Source of the DNA: an uncultured Mycoplasmatota bacterium
GTDB lineage: Bacteria; Bacillota_I; Bacilli_A; RF39; UBA660
NCBI GenBank assembly: GCA_947643295.1
Contig: CANRVM010000013.1
Coordinates: 1-15,135 of the forward strand
Direction: 5' to 3'
DNA: 15,135 nucleotides
Shown: positions 14,623 through 15,135 of the stretch, one piece after another
How the letters are laid out: each line of letters opens with the position of its first letter
How positions within the stretch are numbered: position 1 is the stretch's first letter
The notes under the pieces: model-generated
Databases searched by the model: none
The model's input: the letters and a program-made list of their open reading frames with translations, nothing else
Told to the model about the DNA's origin: nothing
Program-made: the position numbers and the translations under genes

Positions 14623-15060
14623 ATGGAAGAAAAATTTGAACTTTTAGAACAAGTACATCATGATGCATCAATGGGAGCTTATACCATTCAAAAACTTTTA
14701 GATAACTTAAAGGATAGAGATAATAAAATCAAAGCTTATGCAGAAGAGATTATGCAAAAGTACCAAGAATATGAAATGAATTCTAGAAAAATTTTAGAAG
14801 AGAATAATAAAAAAGTAGAAGATCCTAGTATGATGGCAAAAATGGGATCTAGTATTGGTATTAATAAAGAAGTAAAGTCAGATAATAGTGATGCAGCTAT
14901 TGCAGATATGTTAATAAAAGGTATTTCTACAGGTAGTGTAGAGATTGAAAAAAAATTAAAAGCATATGAAAAGGAAGTAGACAAGGAACATAAAAAACTT
15001 GCTCATGATTATTTAAAATTCCAAGAAAAAGCAATTGATCATTTAAAAAAATACTTATAA
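14623..15060 (+). CDS. Small helical-bundle protein of unknown function
   Basis: This 145-aa soluble protein is almost wholly helical and highly charged. Two long N-terminal helices (about 1-28, 30-63) are followed by a Met/Gly/Ser-rich linker (about 67-90; DPSMMAKMGSSIGIN), a short helix (AAIADMLIKGISTG) and a final long helix pair (about 104-145, ending FQEKAIDHLKKYL). The arrangement resembles ferritin-like four-helix proteins, but I cannot point to a full set of metal ligands, so this is only a shape comparison. The ribosome binding site AGGAGG lies directly before the start. No good promoter is visible in the 47-base gap, so co-transcription with the preceding gene is likely. Two hairpins follow. 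Confidence 0.75.
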   Translation: MEEKFELLEQVHHDASMGAYTIQKLLDNLKDRDNKIKAYAEEIMQKYQEYEMNSRKILEENNKKVEDPSMMAKMGSSIGINKEVKSDNSDAAIADMLIKGISTGSVEIEKKLKAYEKEVDKEHKKLAHDYLKFQEKAIDHLKKYL

Positions 15061-15061
15061 A

Positions 15062-15083
15062 AAAGATAGACTTTTCTATCTTT
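15062..15083 (-). terminator. Hairpin whose U-tract faces the minus strand
   Basis: AAAGATAGA (15062-15070) pairs perfectly with TCTATCTTT (15075-15083) around a 4-base loop. On the plus strand it is followed by CAGG, not T residues. On the minus strand it is followed by TTTTTTAT, so it looks like a terminator for a minus-strand gene beyond the right edge. Confidence 0.55.
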
Positions 15084-15085
15084 CA

Positions 15086-15121
15086 GGCTGTTGACAAATA
15101 TGTTTAACAGTCTTTTCTTTT
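15086..15121 (+). terminator. Terminator of the 13829-15060 unit
   Basis: GGCTGTTGACA (15086-15096) pairs with TGTTTAACAGTC (15101-15112) with one bulged T and two G-U pairs around the loop AATA, followed by TTTTCTTTT. Confidence 0.7.
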
Positions 15122-15135
15122 ATAAAAAAATGTTA

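Noticed and set aside
14736..14984. Minus-strand reading frame inside the helical-bundle gene
   Set aside because: It is antisense shadow coding with Ser/Phe/Ile-rich composition.

Overview
The window is AT-rich chromosomal DNA from a low-GC Gram-positive bacterium. The closest fit is an uncultured gut Bacilli lineage (RF39/RFN20/Erysipelotrichia-like); this placement is inferred from gene content and style, not proved. Supporting signs are strong AGGAGG-type ribosome binding sites, near-consensus housekeeping promoters, a sortase with a thioester adhesin, FtsEX with an M23 hydrolase (so a peptidoglycan wall), and prfB carrying the classic +1 frameshift. Stop codons are TAA, TAG and TGA, and tryptophan is written TGG, so TGA is a stop here and the code is not the Mycoplasma one. 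There are no rRNA, tRNA, CRISPR or IS elements, and no gene-free stretch exceeds 300 bases.

Layout. 1-1744 (minus): a surface module. A secreted thioester (Cys-Gln) adhesin with two SpaA/Cna-B-like domains and a non-canonical VPNTHTS sorting signal overlaps a sortase gene cut by the window edge. 1830-3540: monocistronic fhs with a consensus promoter and a two-way terminator. 3525-4262 (minus): a membrane-anchored protein with two duplicated Ig-like domains. 4282-5677: an NfeD-like/SPFH membrane pair. 5710-7322: an AbiEi-like winged helix fused to a TPR-type helical protein. 7331-7912 (minus): a small lipoprotein gene followed by a G-rich structured RNA element and a strong terminator.

7973-13748 (plus) is the core segment: prfB with a programmed frameshift, two tandem YitT-family membrane genes, ftsE, ftsX and a coiled-coil M23 peptidoglycan hydrolase. 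The first YitT copy has an in-frame TGA. FtsE and FtsX would form the ATP-driven membrane complex that controls the hydrolase encoded directly after them. 13783-15121: an uncharacterised protein with an HExxH-like site that has lost its Glu, a helical-bundle protein, and two closing hairpins.

The points most worth a second look are the TGA in the YitT copy next to prfB, the sortase/VPNTHTS thioester-adhesin pair, the structured RNA candidate at 7331-7408, the HGFKH protein, the AbiEi-TPR fusion without a toxin, and the Cys pairs in the M23 hydrolase. No wholly new multigene system is evident.
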